Positions 52,964 through 61,696 of a DNA stretch of 64,000 bases are shown here, one piece after another. Below the pieces are notes generated by a model. That model saw nothing but the letters and a program-made list of their open reading frames with translations, was not told the origin of the DNA and ran no database searches. How positions within the stretch are numbered: the first letter of the stretch is position 1; the number at the start of each line of letters is the position of its first letter. A program made the position numbers and the translations under genes. The stretch spans positions 10,345 through 74,344 of the forward strand of contig NZ_JBBPHP010000035.1 of the NCBI RefSeq assembly GCF_038039535.1. Reading direction: 5' to 3'. The stretch is from Catalinimonas sp038039535. Its GTDB lineage: Bacteria; Bacteroidota; Bacteroidia; Cytophagales; Cyclobacteriaceae.

Positions 52964-53647
52964 ATGGATGCACACTCAATGACTACAAATGCTGTGCGTA
53001 TAGAAATCAAACAGCAACAATTACATTTACTTCCTGAAAAAGCAATTTTCTGGGAAGAAACTGCTTTCTTAATTCTCACGGATGTTCATCTTGGAAAGGC
53101 CGGTCATTTCAGAAAAGCAGGCATACCTATCCCCAGCAGTGTACACAAAGCGGATCTGCAAAATTTGCAAAAGTTGATTGATGGCTACCAACCCAAATGT
53201 ATCCTTATCTTAGGCGATCTTTTTCATAGTGAAATAAACCTGGAGTGGAATATTTTCCGTCAATTTCTACAGGAAAATGCAGAGTATCAGTTTGTATTAG
53301 TCAAAGGGAATCATGATATCCTTCCGAAAGATGCCTACCAAGAAGATAACTTGAAGGTATATGATGATTCATGGACCTGTCCTCCTTTCTACTTCACCCA
53401 TCACCCTAAAGAGAGCGCACCTGATCAACTTTACTATATGGCCGGACACGTTCATCCTGGCTACAAAATAAAGGGGAGAGCGGGTCAAAGTATCAAATTA
53501 CCGAGTTTTCATTTTGCTACCGAGGGAGCGCTACTACCTGCTTTTGGTAAATTTACCGGCTGCATGCATGTTTCCAAGCAGGGCAATGACAAAGTGTATG
53601 TAATCATTCCTGCCACTAACCATCAAGATAAAGTGATGAAAATATAA
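52964..53647 (+). CDS. pdeM: Ligase-associated DNA damage response endonuclease PdeM
   Basis: The 227-residue product is a calcineurin-like metallophosphoesterase. The metal motifs are DVHLGK (D-x-H), ILGDLFHS (GD), GNHD and GHVHPG. ILTDVHLGKAGHFRKAGIPIP is the hallmark of PdeM, described as working with an ATP-dependent ligase and an Lhr-like helicase in DNA repair. Those partners are absent from this window. The start could be either 52964 or the ATG at 52979. It reads divergently from the DUF2147 gene. Confidence 0.85.
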   Translation: MDAHSMTTNAVRIEIKQQQLHLLPEKAIFWEETAFLILTDVHLGKAGHFRKAGIPIPSSVHKADLQNLQKLIDGYQPKCILILGDLFHSEINLEWNIFRQFLQENAEYQFVLVKGNHDILPKDAYQEDNLKVYDDSWTCPPFYFTHHPKESAPDQLYYMAGHVHPGYKIKGRAGQSIKLPSFHFATEGALLPAFGKFTGCMHVSKQGNDKVYVIIPATNHQDKVMKI

Positions 53648-53713
53648 GCGCTATTTACACTTTAAATTTTACACCCTACTTGGTGTGCTAATAAGAAGGA
53701 AGTATTTTTCATA

Positions 53714-54496
53714 ATGAAATTATACATAGTCACCTTCTGCTTTCTTTGTCAGTCAGCAATGGCTCAACAAGCTCAGCTGATACGTGAGTACGATGCCCCC
53801 AATGCCCACCAGGCAGTAGCGGTAGATCAGCAATATTTTTATGCCATCGGCAACCAGGTGATCAGTAAACATTTAAAAGAGGATGGTAAAGAGGTTGCAG
53901 TTTGGCAAGAGACTGAAGGTATTATTAAGCATCTCAACAGTGGCATTATCATTAATGACACCCTTTACTGCGCCAATTCAAATTACCCTGACTCGCCTAT
54001 GCTCAGCTCAATAGAAATGTTTGATACCCAAAGTATGCAACATATTGGTTCATTAAGTCTGGGCATATTTATTGGCTCAGCCACCTGGATAGATCGTTAT
54101 GACAATGCCTGGTGGATAGGTTTCGCGCATTACTCAGAAAAAGGATCAAGTGAAGGAAAAGACAACCGGTGGACCACTGTTGTCAAGTTTGATAACGACT
54201 GGCAAAGAAAAGAAGGCTGGGTTTTTCCTGTGTCGTTGACAGAAAAATTTAGCCCAAGCAGTAACTCCGGGGCAATTTGGGGAACAGATGGGCTACTTTA
54301 TTGCACCGGACATGATGCTCAGAACCTATATGTAATGCAATTACCCAATAGAGGCTATACGCTGGAGCATATTAGTACGATCCGGGTACCATTTGAAGGA
54401 CAGGGAATTGCATGGGACCCTTCCAAAGAGAGAGTGATGTACGGGATTTCCCGAAAGAACCACAAAGTACTCGTTGTCCAACTTCCGAAAAGGTGA
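53714..54496 (+). CDS. Secreted propeller-like protein of unknown function
   Basis: The 260-residue product has a signal peptide (MKLYIVTFCFLCQSAMAQ, about 18). A series of short beta motifs such as HQAVAVDQQYFYAIGN, NSGIIINDTLYCANSNY and GLLYCTGHDAQNLYVMQLP suggests a six-bladed propeller. The last strand ends QGIAWDPSKERVMYGISRKNHKVLVVQLP, similar to sugar lactonase/NHL-type propellers. I do not recognise a named family. It lies 66 bp after pdeM in the same direction and could be cotranscribed. A terminator follows. Confidence 0.7.
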   Translation: MKLYIVTFCFLCQSAMAQQAQLIREYDAPNAHQAVAVDQQYFYAIGNQVISKHLKEDGKEVAVWQETEGIIKHLNSGIIINDTLYCANSNYPDSPMLSSIEMFDTQSMQHIGSLSLGIFIGSATWIDRYDNAWWIGFAHYSEKGSSEGKDNRWTTVVKFDNDWQRKEGWVFPVSLTEKFSPSSNSGAIWGTDGLLYCTGHDAQNLYVMQLPNRGYTLEHISTIRVPFEGQGIAWDPSKERVMYGISRKNHKVLVVQLPKR

Positions 54497-54566
54497 AATG
54501 CATGCTGCATAGTGAGAAGCACACCGCTACTGCCTGAAAACAGTTTGAAAACCTTATTCAAAATCA

Positions 54567-54593
54567 ATCTACCCACAACACTTAAGGGTAGAT
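54567..54593 (+). terminator. Hairpin terminator
   Basis: ATCTACCC (54567-54574) pairs with GGGTAGAT (54586-54593), followed by a T-rich stretch (TTGGTTGTTTATTTT). It lies after the propeller-like gene and only 15 bp before the cupin start codon. Confidence 0.65.
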
Positions 54594-54608
54594 TTGGTTG
54601 TTTATTTT

Positions 54609-55139
54609 ATGAGCGATCTTGTCCATGAACCGATTGAAACCATTACTAAAATAATAGAGGAAAACGGAAATTTTCCTAATAACTCAAAATTACCGCTAAT
54701 CCTCTACAGGCAGGCAGCCGTGCTGAATGAAGGCCACGCCGCTACCATTGAAAAAATATTTCAGCAAAATCAGTGGGGCAAGTCCTGGAGAAATGGGATT
54801 TACAATTATCATCATTATCACAGCACAGCTCATGAGGTTTTAGGCATTTACTCCGGCAATGCAAAAGTTCAGATGGGAGGTCCTGATGGACTAGAATTTG
54901 ATGTTAAGGCCGGCGATATCATCATCATACCGGCAGGAGTAGCGCACAAAAACCTCGGATCTTCGTCAAACTTTGCCTGTGTAGGAGCCTATCCTCCCGG
55001 TCAACATTTTGATATGAACTATGGTGAGAATGGCGAGAGGCCAAAGGTTGATGAGAATATTGCTTCTGTACCTCTGCCTGAAAAAGATCCGGTTTACGGT
55101 GCTGAAGGAATATTGATACGTGAATGGATTTCCAAATAA
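54609..55139 (+). CDS. Cupin domain protein (YjlB-like)
   Basis: From the ATG at 54609 the product is 176 residues; a TTG at 54594 would lie right beside the terminator and is less likely. The cupin metal motifs are HHYHSTAHEVLGIYSG (about 78-93) and GDIIIIPAGVAHKNLG (about 113-128). YjlB-type proteins are small metal-binding cupins of unknown activity; the histidines suggest a bound metal. It is probably monocistronic. Confidence 0.85.
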   Translation: MSDLVHEPIETITKIIEENGNFPNNSKLPLILYRQAAVLNEGHAATIEKIFQQNQWGKSWRNGIYNYHHYHSTAHEVLGIYSGNAKVQMGGPDGLEFDVKAGDIIIIPAGVAHKNLGSSSNFACVGAYPPGQHFDMNYGENGERPKVDENIASVPLPEKDPVYGAEGILIREWISK

Positions 55140-55272
55140 TTTGGTAACAATTTTATGAAGATCAGACTTTTATCCTAAGCTTTAGTAATATGGTATGCGG
55201 AGGACTACCTGCATTTTTTTATCCTCAAACCTTTTCTTAAGCATTTTAGTAGTAATAAAGAAGTTGGTTTAA

Positions 55273-55455
55273 TTGGGTGGTAAGGATTATTTGAAGTTGC
55301 TGAGCTATTTAATTCCATGCATGTTGTATGAAACACCTTACAGAGAAGTATGGGTAATGAGTAGTTTCGTAATTTTTACTTCAACTATTGTACATGGAAT
55401 CAGCAGTTTACCACTGGGTAAGTGGTATCATATGTCTACTCAAGAAGAGGAATAA
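55273..55455 (+). pseudogene. Remnant of a sodium/proton antiporter C-terminus
   Basis: An open frame of 60 residues ends at 55455, with no valid start of its own (it begins at a TTG after an in-frame stop). It contains YREVWVMSSFVIFTSTIVHGISSLPLGKWY, which resembles the last membrane helix and tail of CPA1-type Na+/H+ antiporters (pattern VHGxTxxPLxxWY). The N-terminal 350 or so residues expected of such a transporter are absent. No related sequence is readable in the 130 bp upstream in any frame. It is interpreted as a decayed gene end; the alternative is a short real protein. Confidence 0.45.
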
Positions 55456-55529
55456 CTTTCGGAAAGGCCGTTTTTGTGTATATTTGATCACTTACTGCAA
55501 ATTTTTAGCATCTTTTAACTTTTTAAGCA

Positions 55530-55904
55530 TTGAGAAATACTGACCAAACCGCAATAGAAAGAATTTTTCAACATATAAAAGAATACATCGCAGCCCAACG
55601 TAACCTGCTGCTGACTATTCTGTCCAAAAAAGGAGGAGATGTTGTATACGCAATCATTCTTGCCCTCATACTTTTTCTGATTGCCTGTTACTTTCTGATG
55701 ATCTTCAGCATTGGCATTGCCTATGGCATCGGTGTATGGATTGGCAGCATATTCTGGGGATTTATGATTGTGGCCGGCTTGTATCTTTTCATGGCATTTT
55801 TAGTATGGATATTCCGCGACTCACTACTCAGAACCCCAATTTTTAAAATTTTCTTTAAACTAGCGAACACTGATAAAAAAGAAGCTCATGAGCAAAAAAA
55901 ATAG
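55530..55904 (+). CDS. Phage-holin-family (PF07332-like) membrane protein
   Basis: The 124-residue product starts with TTG. It has two membrane helices, DVVYAIILALILFLIACYFLMIF and AYGIGVWIGSIFWGFMIVAGLYLFMAFLVWIF, flanked by polar termini. This is the Phage_holin_3_6 layout, which in chromosomes of Bacteroidota is usually a housekeeping membrane protein and not a phage gene. Its end overlaps the next gene by 17 bases. It probably works with its partner at the cell envelope; function unknown. Confidence 0.75.
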   Translation: MRNTDQTAIERIFQHIKEYIAAQRNLLLTILSKKGGDVVYAIILALILFLIACYFLMIFSIGIAYGIGVWIGSIFWGFMIVAGLYLFMAFLVWIFRDSLLRTPIFKIFFKLANTDKKEAHEQKK

Positions 55905-56391
55905 CCAAAAGAGATATGAAGAGTTGAAAGCTTACTATAAGGATGAGGCAAAATCTATAGAGAAGCAATTGCATATGGATTTAGTGGCTGTACGCCATGA
56001 GTATGTACCTCACCATTTGAAAAGTAAGTTTATCACTGGCTGTGCCATATTCGGATCGGTTTATCTGGCAGAAAAGTTATTATTTGGAAAGCGGCTACCT
56101 CGTATCATTCGCTTTACGACCTCCCTCTCGGCTATCATCTGGGCTCCTAAGGTATATCAGAAGATGCACGATAAACTTACGGGTATAGGAGAACAGGAAC
56201 CCATTGAAATGGAAATGATAGAAGATCAGCAGTTCTATGAAGATGACAATTTAGAGACATCCGATGAGAATTATATGCTTATGGAAGAGGCTGAGGAAAC
56301 TACAGAGCCATTTTCAGAAGAACCCATTAAAAGTGATATGCCTGTAGAGGATGAAAGTAAGGAAGACGAAGGTAAGCTTCCTCCTACCTAG
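55888..56391 (+). CDS. Conserved protein coupled to the holin-family gene
   Basis: The 167-residue product has a basic/charged N-terminal helix region (about 1-45, ...KRYEELKAYYKDEAKSIEKQL), one short hydrophobic segment (FITGCAIFGSVYLAEKLLF) and a strongly acidic C-terminus (EEAEETTEPFSEEP and after). I do not recognise a family. The 17-base overlap with the holin-family gene suggests the two are translated together. It may anchor to the inner face of the membrane; function unknown. Confidence 0.65.
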   Translation: MSKKNSQKRYEELKAYYKDEAKSIEKQLHMDLVAVRHEYVPHHLKSKFITGCAIFGSVYLAEKLLFGKRLPRIIRFTTSLSAIIWAPKVYQKMHDKLTGIGEQEPIEMEMIEDQQFYEDDNLETSDENYMLMEEAEETTEPFSEEPIKSDMPVEDESKEDEGKLPPT

Positions 56392-56427
56392 GGAATATAT
56401 AAATTTTGAGCTTTGTCAGGAGCAAAC

Positions 56428-57192
56428 TTATGCTACGTCTTCTGCCTTCAAGAATATCTCCCAGGGATGAGTCATATAAGAGAGTTTTTCTCCATTCAGT
56501 GCGGTAAGCGTAGGTAATTCATCCTGAAAGAGATTGATTTCTTCTTCATAATACTGGGATAATGCCTCCAGCTTACTTTCAAGCACAGCTTTGTTGTCCA
56601 ATTGTAAAAGCGGAAGCTCAGATCGTGCTACATCATATAGCTGTTCATCATCAATCCAAGGCTGTGGAGCATATTCAATAACATTGGCACTACATGCTTC
56701 CTGACGTCGGGCTTTACATACTATATCACGTACTGCCATGTGATCATTGATCTGTGCAAATCTCCAGGGAATCAGGATGGTATCGGGAAAAAGATTGTTT
56801 AGTTTGTATTTGCAGATACCCACTAATTCATCAAAGCCATCCTGCCCTTTGGAAGGCACTAGCTTATCTTTGATATCCAGAAAAGTAATAGACTCCTCAC
56901 TTACACCAAGCTTGGATAAAGCATTTTCGGCTTCGTACTTACGCAGGTCCTTTAGGCATTTGGCCGGTAAGTTATTACAGCTACTTTGATGATGAAAGGT
57001 ATCACAAATGTATAGCACATGGACTCTATAACCCATCTGACGAAGCAATGCAATAGCTCCCCCACATCCCATAATATCGGTATCTGGCCGGCTTGCGATC
57101 ACCAGGGTGGTGCCCCATTCATACACATCTATGAGTGGGCGAATCGCAACTTCGTGCTGTGAATGTCGTAAGTTTTTCCTTCCAGAAGTCAT
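56428..57192 (-). CDS. PIG-L-family protein with altered zinc motif
   Basis: The 254-residue product has the PIG-L deacetylase fold: LVIASRPDTDIMGCGGAIALL at the start (30-50) and ILIPWRFAQINDHMAVRDIV later. Usual PIG-L enzymes use an AHPDDE motif in which the His and second Asp bind zinc; here it is SRPDTD (34-39), so the His is Arg35 and the second Asp is Thr38, while Asp37, the usual base, remains. The second motif still has a histidine. It is likely impaired as a classic deacetylase, or uses another metal geometry. No neighbour points to a substrate. Confidence 0.8.
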   Translation of the reverse strand: MTSGRKNLRHSQHEVAIRPLIDVYEWGTTLVIASRPDTDIMGCGGAIALLRQMGYRVHVLYICDTFHHQSSCNNLPAKCLKDLRKYEAENALSKLGVSEESITFLDIKDKLVPSKGQDGFDELVGICKYKLNNLFPDTILIPWRFAQINDHMAVRDIVCKARRQEACSANVIEYAPQPWIDDEQLYDVARSELPLLQLDNKAVLESKLEALSQYYEEEINLFQDELPTLTALNGEKLSYMTHPWEIFLKAEDVA

Positions 57193-57437
57193 GGCTAACT
57201 TGTGGTTTAATTAACATTAAGTCCAATCTATCTTCTCGCTAATTCTTACCAGAGGAGGGCTTTCCTAATCAAAAAATGTCTGTGATTAATAGTTGTAAGC
57301 AAGGTAGGGCCACAAAAAGTCTAAGAGGCATACCCATAACTTGTTTAAGTTAATACTATTTTACTTTTATCAAAAAGCTTTGAAATAAAATTTGTCTACT
57401 GCAGACCCAATTAATATTTCGCTCTTGCTTGAAAAAC

Positions 57438-58685
57438 TTATTTTTGCAACTGTTTTCTTAACAAGTTCAATAAGGCAACTTTAGTGAGTCTGATATTCAG
57501 CATTCTGTCTTGAGTAAGTTGTAGTTTCTGGGTCTTTACCTCCTCTTCATAAGCTACTGCTATCCAAATAGTGCCCACAGGTTTTTCTTCAGTACCTCCT
57601 CCCGGCCCGGCTACACCACTACTGGCCAGCCCATAGTCAGCATGCATGAGCTTTCGGATGTTTTGGGCCATTTCAGTTACGGTTTCCTCACTTACTGCTC
57701 CTTTACTTAAGAGGGTATCACCATTTACTCCCAGTACTTCTTCTTTCAACTGATTATGGTAAGGGACCATTGCTCCCTGAAAATAAGAAGAGCTTCCAGC
57801 TATGCTGGTTAAGGAATGGGCTACATAGCCACCACTACAGCTTTCTGCTAATGCTATTGTTTTTTGTTGAGCGTTGAGCATATTTCCTATTGCCTCTTCC
57901 AGGCTAACGTCACCCAGTGCAAATACATATTCTTGTATTAGGGGCATTACTTTGTCCACTTCTTCCATCACCTGCTGTTTTAAAGTTGACAGTTCTGCTC
58001 CCACAGCCGTAAGTCTGAGTTTCACACATCCAAAACTGGGTAGATAAGCCAAACGAATATGCTGGGGTAAATTACTCTCCCAATCAGCGATCTTATCCGA
58101 AAGCCACGACTCACCAATACCTACCGTTTGTATCATTTGATGAAATATAGTAGGTAAAGTGAATTTTTCTTTCACCCGGGGAAGTACCTCTTCCTCCATG
58201 ATGGTCTTCATTTCATAAGGGACACCGGGCATTGAGACAAATATTTTTCCATCCTGCTCAAACCACATCGCTGGCGCAGTACCCATTCTGTTATGAATCA
58301 TGATACAACCTTCTGGTAAATCAGCCTGACGCTCATTGGTAGGCGTAATACTGCGTCCTCTACTTGCAAATAATGCCTTAATATGAGTAAGTGCTTCCTC
58401 ATTTCTTTTCAAAGACATACCAAAATACTCCGCCAGTGTATATTTAGTGATGTCATCTTTAGTAGGTCCCAACCCCCCCGTCATCAAGATAATGTCTGCC
58501 CGGGCCGAAGCTTCATCCAAAGCACTGATAATTTCCTCTTTAGCATCACCGATGGAAACCTTACGTATAATTTTAACCCCCATCTCATTGAGCCTCTGCC
58601 CCATCCAATGCGTATTGGTATCCAACGTCTGGCCATAAAGGATTTCGTCTCCGATTGTGATCACTTCAGCATAAACATTCTTCAT
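57438..58685 (-). CDS. cinA: CinA family protein (nicotinamide mononucleotide deamidase)
   Basis: The 415-residue product has an N-terminal molybdopterin-binding-like domain (about 1-170: AEVITIGDEILYGQTLDTNTHWMG, MTGGLGPTKDD). A C-terminal CinA domain (about 255-415) carries IALAESCSGGYVAHSLTSIAGSS and the GVAGPGGGTEEKPVGTIWIAV motif. CinA-type enzymes recycle NMN and may hydrolyse ADP-ribose. It is divergent from the DUF4197 gene, 52 bp apart. The 245 bp before its end (57193-57437) hold no gene. Confidence 0.93.
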   Translation of the reverse strand: MKNVYAEVITIGDEILYGQTLDTNTHWMGQRLNEMGVKIIRKVSIGDAKEEIISALDEASARADIILMTGGLGPTKDDITKYTLAEYFGMSLKRNEEALTHIKALFASRGRSITPTNERQADLPEGCIMIHNRMGTAPAMWFEQDGKIFVSMPGVPYEMKTIMEEEVLPRVKEKFTLPTIFHQMIQTVGIGESWLSDKIADWESNLPQHIRLAYLPSFGCVKLRLTAVGAELSTLKQQVMEEVDKVMPLIQEYVFALGDVSLEEAIGNMLNAQQKTIALAESCSGGYVAHSLTSIAGSSSYFQGAMVPYHNQLKEEVLGVNGDTLLSKGAVSEETVTEMAQNIRKLMHADYGLASSGVAGPGGGTEEKPVGTIWIAVAYEEEVKTQKLQLTQDRMLNIRLTKVALLNLLRKQLQK

Positions 58686-58737
58686 TAATAAGCTTTAGGT
58701 TAGTAGAGTTGGAACAAAATTTGAAAACGATAAAGAT

Positions 58738-59556
58738 ATGAAGCAAAATAACAATACTCATATTCGCAAACGCATTCGGCAAACTTTATTTGCCCTCATG
58801 CTTTTACCCATGATCGCCCTATCAGGTTGTGATGTGTTAACCGGGATTCTTGATGATTACAGCACTGGTTCTGGGGGATTGTCTAATTCAGAAATTACCT
58901 CAGGCCTGAAAGAAGCCTTGAAAGAAGGGGCTCGCTTTGCCAGTAACAATGCATCACAAAACAATGGATATCTGAATAACCCTATTGTTGACATCCGTAT
59001 CCTTCTGCCTCCGGAACTCAGAAAGGCCGAAAAAAACATCAGGAAGGTACCGCTGATCGGTGATAAGCTGGTAGATGATCTGGTGGAAGCCATGAACAAA
59101 GGTGCAGAAAAAGCGGCAGAAGAAGCTGCGCCTATCTTTGTAAATGCTATCACATCCATGACTGTAACAGATGCAGTAAATATACTAAAGGGACAGGATG
59201 ATGCTGCTACTCAGTACCTTAGGAGAACTACTTCCAGCCAGTTGGCCAGTAAGTTTGAACCTATCCTTGAAGATGCTTTGGACGATGTTGGTGCCACCAG
59301 AATTTATAATACGCTCAAAAATGGGATTGAAAAATACAATGACACACCATTTGTAAACAAACTGGATGTTGATGTAAAGGAGCTTCCTGAAATTGAAGAG
59401 TACGCTACTGAGAAAGCCTTAGACGGTCTCTTCAAACTGGTAGCTGTAGAAGAAAAGAAAATCAGAGATAATCCTTTTGACTATTCTCAGCAAATCATTC
59501 GTAGAGTGTTTGGAAGTGAGCTGAATGCTCAGTCTTCTTCTTCAAACAAATATTGA
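58738..59556 (+). CDS. DUF4197 lipoprotein
   Basis: The 272-residue product has a lipoprotein signal (LMLLPMIALSGCD, cysteine at about 31) and a helical DUF4197 domain: LSNSEITSGLKEALKEGARFA, PVDIRILLPPELRKAEKNI in its usual place, and AVNILKGQDDAATQYLRRTTSSQL. The last segment (DGLFKLVAVEEKKIRDNP) matches the family. It is a periplasmic or outer-membrane helical lipoprotein of unknown role. Its end overlaps the convergent TPR gene by 28 bases. Confidence 0.88.
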   Translation: MKQNNNTHIRKRIRQTLFALMLLPMIALSGCDVLTGILDDYSTGSGGLSNSEITSGLKEALKEGARFASNNASQNNGYLNNPIVDIRILLPPELRKAEKNIRKVPLIGDKLVDDLVEAMNKGAEKAAEEAAPIFVNAITSMTVTDAVNILKGQDDAATQYLRRTTSSQLASKFEPILEDALDDVGATRIYNTLKNGIEKYNDTPFVNKLDVDVKELPEIEEYATEKALDGLFKLVAVEEKKIRDNPFDYSQQIIRRVFGSELNAQSSSSNKY

Positions 59557-59855
59557 TTATAGGCGTTTTGAAGCTCACGTAGGGCCAGTGCATTTTGCTG
59601 GTCCTTCGCTTTTTCAATACCTTTCTGATAAGTTTGGGCTGCTTTTTCTTTCATATCCAGGTCAAGGTAAAGCTGTGCGGCATGATAATAAGTGGCTACA
59701 TAATCGGGGTGTTCCTCCAATAATTTTTCAAAATACTGAAGGGCTTTTTCATCCTGATTTTTCAAATATTCCAGGGCGATAGCGTAAAGGTTGAAAGGAT
59801 CATCCGGGTCTTCCTCCAAAAAGGTAAAAAGTTGTTGTAAACGCTCTTGCGACAT
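59529..59855 (-). CDS. Small tetratricopeptide-repeat protein
   Basis: The 108-residue product consists of about three helical TPR-like repeats: DPFNLYAIALEYLKNQDEKALQYFEKLLEEHP, then YVATYYHAAQLYLDLDMKEKAAQTYQKGIEKA. No signal peptide is seen. It is probably a cytoplasmic adaptor. It overlaps convergently with the DUF4197 gene, and is divergent from etfB (93 bp apart). Confidence 0.82.
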   Translation of the reverse strand: MSQERLQQLFTFLEEDPDDPFNLYAIALEYLKNQDEKALQYFEKLLEEHPDYVATYYHAAQLYLDLDMKEKAAQTYQKGIEKAKDQQNALALRELQNAYNQYLFEEED

Positions 59856-59877
59856 TAGCTTTGCTGGTTTTTATTTC

Positions 59878-59910
59878 TTTGATTATTACGTAACTTCACG
59901 CGATAATTTG
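59878..59910 (+). promoter_or_regulatory. Candidate promoter of the etf operon
   Basis: TTTG (59878-59881) and TAATTTG (59904-59910) resemble the Bacteroidota -33 and -7 boxes with a 22-bp spacer; the -7 box lacks one base of the TAnnTTTG pattern. It lies about 40 bp before the etfB start. Confidence 0.4.
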
Positions 59911-59948
59911 GGTTACATATATATTAGAAGATTAGGTACTATTTTTTT

Positions 59949-60686
59949 ATGAAAATACTAGTTTGTATAACACACGTTCCTGATACCACTTCAAAAATAG
60001 CTTTTACTGATGATAATACGAAGTTTGACACCACTGGTGTTCAATTTATTATCGGACCATACGATGACTACGCACTGGCACGTGCAGTTGAGCTGAAAGA
60101 ACAGCATGGGGGAAGCGTTACGCTATTAAATGTGGGAACATCAGATACCGAGCCAACTATCCGCAAGGGATTGGCGATAGGGGCAGATGATGCCATCAGG
60201 ATCAATGCAGAGCCCAAAGATGCCTTTTTTGTAGCCAAACAGATTGCCGCTGTTGTGCAGGATGGAGGTTATGATTTGATTCTTATGGGGCGTGAGTCTA
60301 TTGATTATAATGGTGGTCAGGTACATGGCATGGTAGGAGAATTAGTAGGACTCCCCTCTATTGCTCCTGTCATGCAGTTAGATATTGAAGGGAACACTGC
60401 TAAGCTGGCCCGAGAAACAGAAGGCGGTAAAGAATACCTGGAAGCAAAACTTCCTTTTATTGCCGGTTGTCAGGAGCCTATAGCCGAATGGAAGATTCCT
60501 AATATGAGGGGAATTATGACTGCCCGTAAAAAACCACTGGAAGTAAAAGAAGCTGTCGGTGACGAGCATATGACTACTACCCTGCGTTATGAATTACCTC
60601 CGGCCAAAGGTGAAGTCAAAATGATTGATCCTGAAAATGTGGAAGAGTTGGTCAAAGCTTTGAAAAATGATATCAAAGTACTCTGA
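59949..60686 (+). CDS. etfB: Electron transfer flavoprotein subunit beta
   Basis: The 245-residue product matches EtfB: MKILVCITHVPDTTSKI at the start, GPYDDYALARAVELKE and AKLPFIAGCQEPIAEWKIPNMRGIMTARKKPLE, the FixA/EtfB signature. With EtfA it accepts electrons from acyl-CoA and other dehydrogenases and passes them to the quinone pool. It is followed by etfA after 23 bp. Confidence 0.95.
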   Translation: MKILVCITHVPDTTSKIAFTDDNTKFDTTGVQFIIGPYDDYALARAVELKEQHGGSVTLLNVGTSDTEPTIRKGLAIGADDAIRINAEPKDAFFVAKQIAAVVQDGGYDLILMGRESIDYNGGQVHGMVGELVGLPSIAPVMQLDIEGNTAKLARETEGGKEYLEAKLPFIAGCQEPIAEWKIPNMRGIMTARKKPLEVKEAVGDEHMTTTLRYELPPAKGEVKMIDPENVEELVKALKNDIKVL

Positions 60687-60709
60687 TTTTTTTATTTAAA
60701 TGAACTAAC

Positions 60710-61678
60710 ATGTCAATATTAGTATTTGTAGAAAATGCTGAAGGAGAAGTGAAGAAAACTTCGCTGGAAGCGGTTTCATATGCTGCCGCATTGGCAGAAA
60801 AACTAAGTGAGCAGGAAGTTATCGCACTTTCTTTGGGAACAGGAGTGAGCGAAGAAAAACTTGCTGCATTAGGAAAAAACGGTGCTACCAAAGTGCTTAA
60901 TGCTGACGAGGAGAAACTCAATCAGGGTGTAATTCAGGCATATACTTCAGTAATTGCTCAGGTAATGGAGAAAACCGGTGCCAAGCACCTTGTATTGGCA
61001 AAGTCTTCTCTGGGAGATCCGGTTGCCGCACGTGTAGGTATTAAGGCAAATGCAGCGCTGGCCTCCAATGTAGTAGAACTGCCCGACCTTAGCGATGGCT
61101 TTAAAGTGAAGCGAAGTATTTACACCGGAAAGGCTTTTGCCTGGATGTCGCTGGATACTGACAAAAAGATTATCGCGATCAAAAAAAATGCGATCGAAGT
61201 AAAAGAAGACGGCAGTGAAGCTAGTGTTGAGAAGCTGGATGTGACCATAGCAGATACTGACTTTGATGTAAAAATTACTAAAACTGAAAAGGCAGAAGGA
61301 GAAGTGCTTCTCCCTGAAGCTGACATCGTAGTTTCCGGAGGAAGAGGAATGAAAGGCCCTGAGAACTGGGGAATGATTGAAGACCTGGCCAAAACCCTGG
61401 GTGCAGCTACAGGCTGTAGTAAGCCTGTATCCGATATGAACTGGCGTCCTCATCATGAGCACGTTGGACAGACAGGCGTCAAAGTTAGCCCCACCTTGTA
61501 TATCGCGGTGGGTATCTCTGGAGCTATTCAGCACCTGGCAGGCGTAAACTCTTCTAAATATATCGTGGTAATCAATAAAGACCCGGAAGCACCTTTTTTC
61601 AAAGCTGCCGACTACGGTATCGCAGGAGATGCATTTGAAGTAATACCAAAATTAACCGAAGCTATCAAAGCTTCATAA
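60710..61678 (+). CDS. etfA: Electron transfer flavoprotein subunit alpha
   Basis: The 322-residue product has the EtfA N-terminal domain (about 1-185) and C-terminal FAD domain (about 195-322). The latter shows VVSGGRGMKGPENWGMIEDLAKTLGAATGCSKPVSD and HEHVGQTGVKVSPTLYIAVGISGAIQHLAG, the family signature. It pairs with EtfB. The bifunctional-nuclease gene begins 18 bp after its stop, so the three genes are one transcript. Confidence 0.95.
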   Translation: MSILVFVENAEGEVKKTSLEAVSYAAALAEKLSEQEVIALSLGTGVSEEKLAALGKNGATKVLNADEEKLNQGVIQAYTSVIAQVMEKTGAKHLVLAKSSLGDPVAARVGIKANAALASNVVELPDLSDGFKVKRSIYTGKAFAWMSLDTDKKIIAIKKNAIEVKEDGSEASVEKLDVTIADTDFDVKITKTEKAEGEVLLPEADIVVSGGRGMKGPENWGMIEDLAKTLGAATGCSKPVSDMNWRPHHEHVGQTGVKVSPTLYIAVGISGAIQHLAGVNSSKYIVVINKDPEAPFFKAADYGIAGDAFEVIPKLTEAIKAS

Positions 61679-61696
61679 TATAATAAGTGATTCATT

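Noticed and set aside
52964..53647. Complete ligase-associated repair cluster
   Set aside because: Only pdeM is present; no ATP-dependent ligase, Lhr-like helicase or exonuclease is adjacent.
55530..55904. Prophage, because of the holin-family protein
   Set aside because: No integrase, capsid, tail or lysin genes are nearby; PF07332-type proteins are normal chromosomal membrane proteins.
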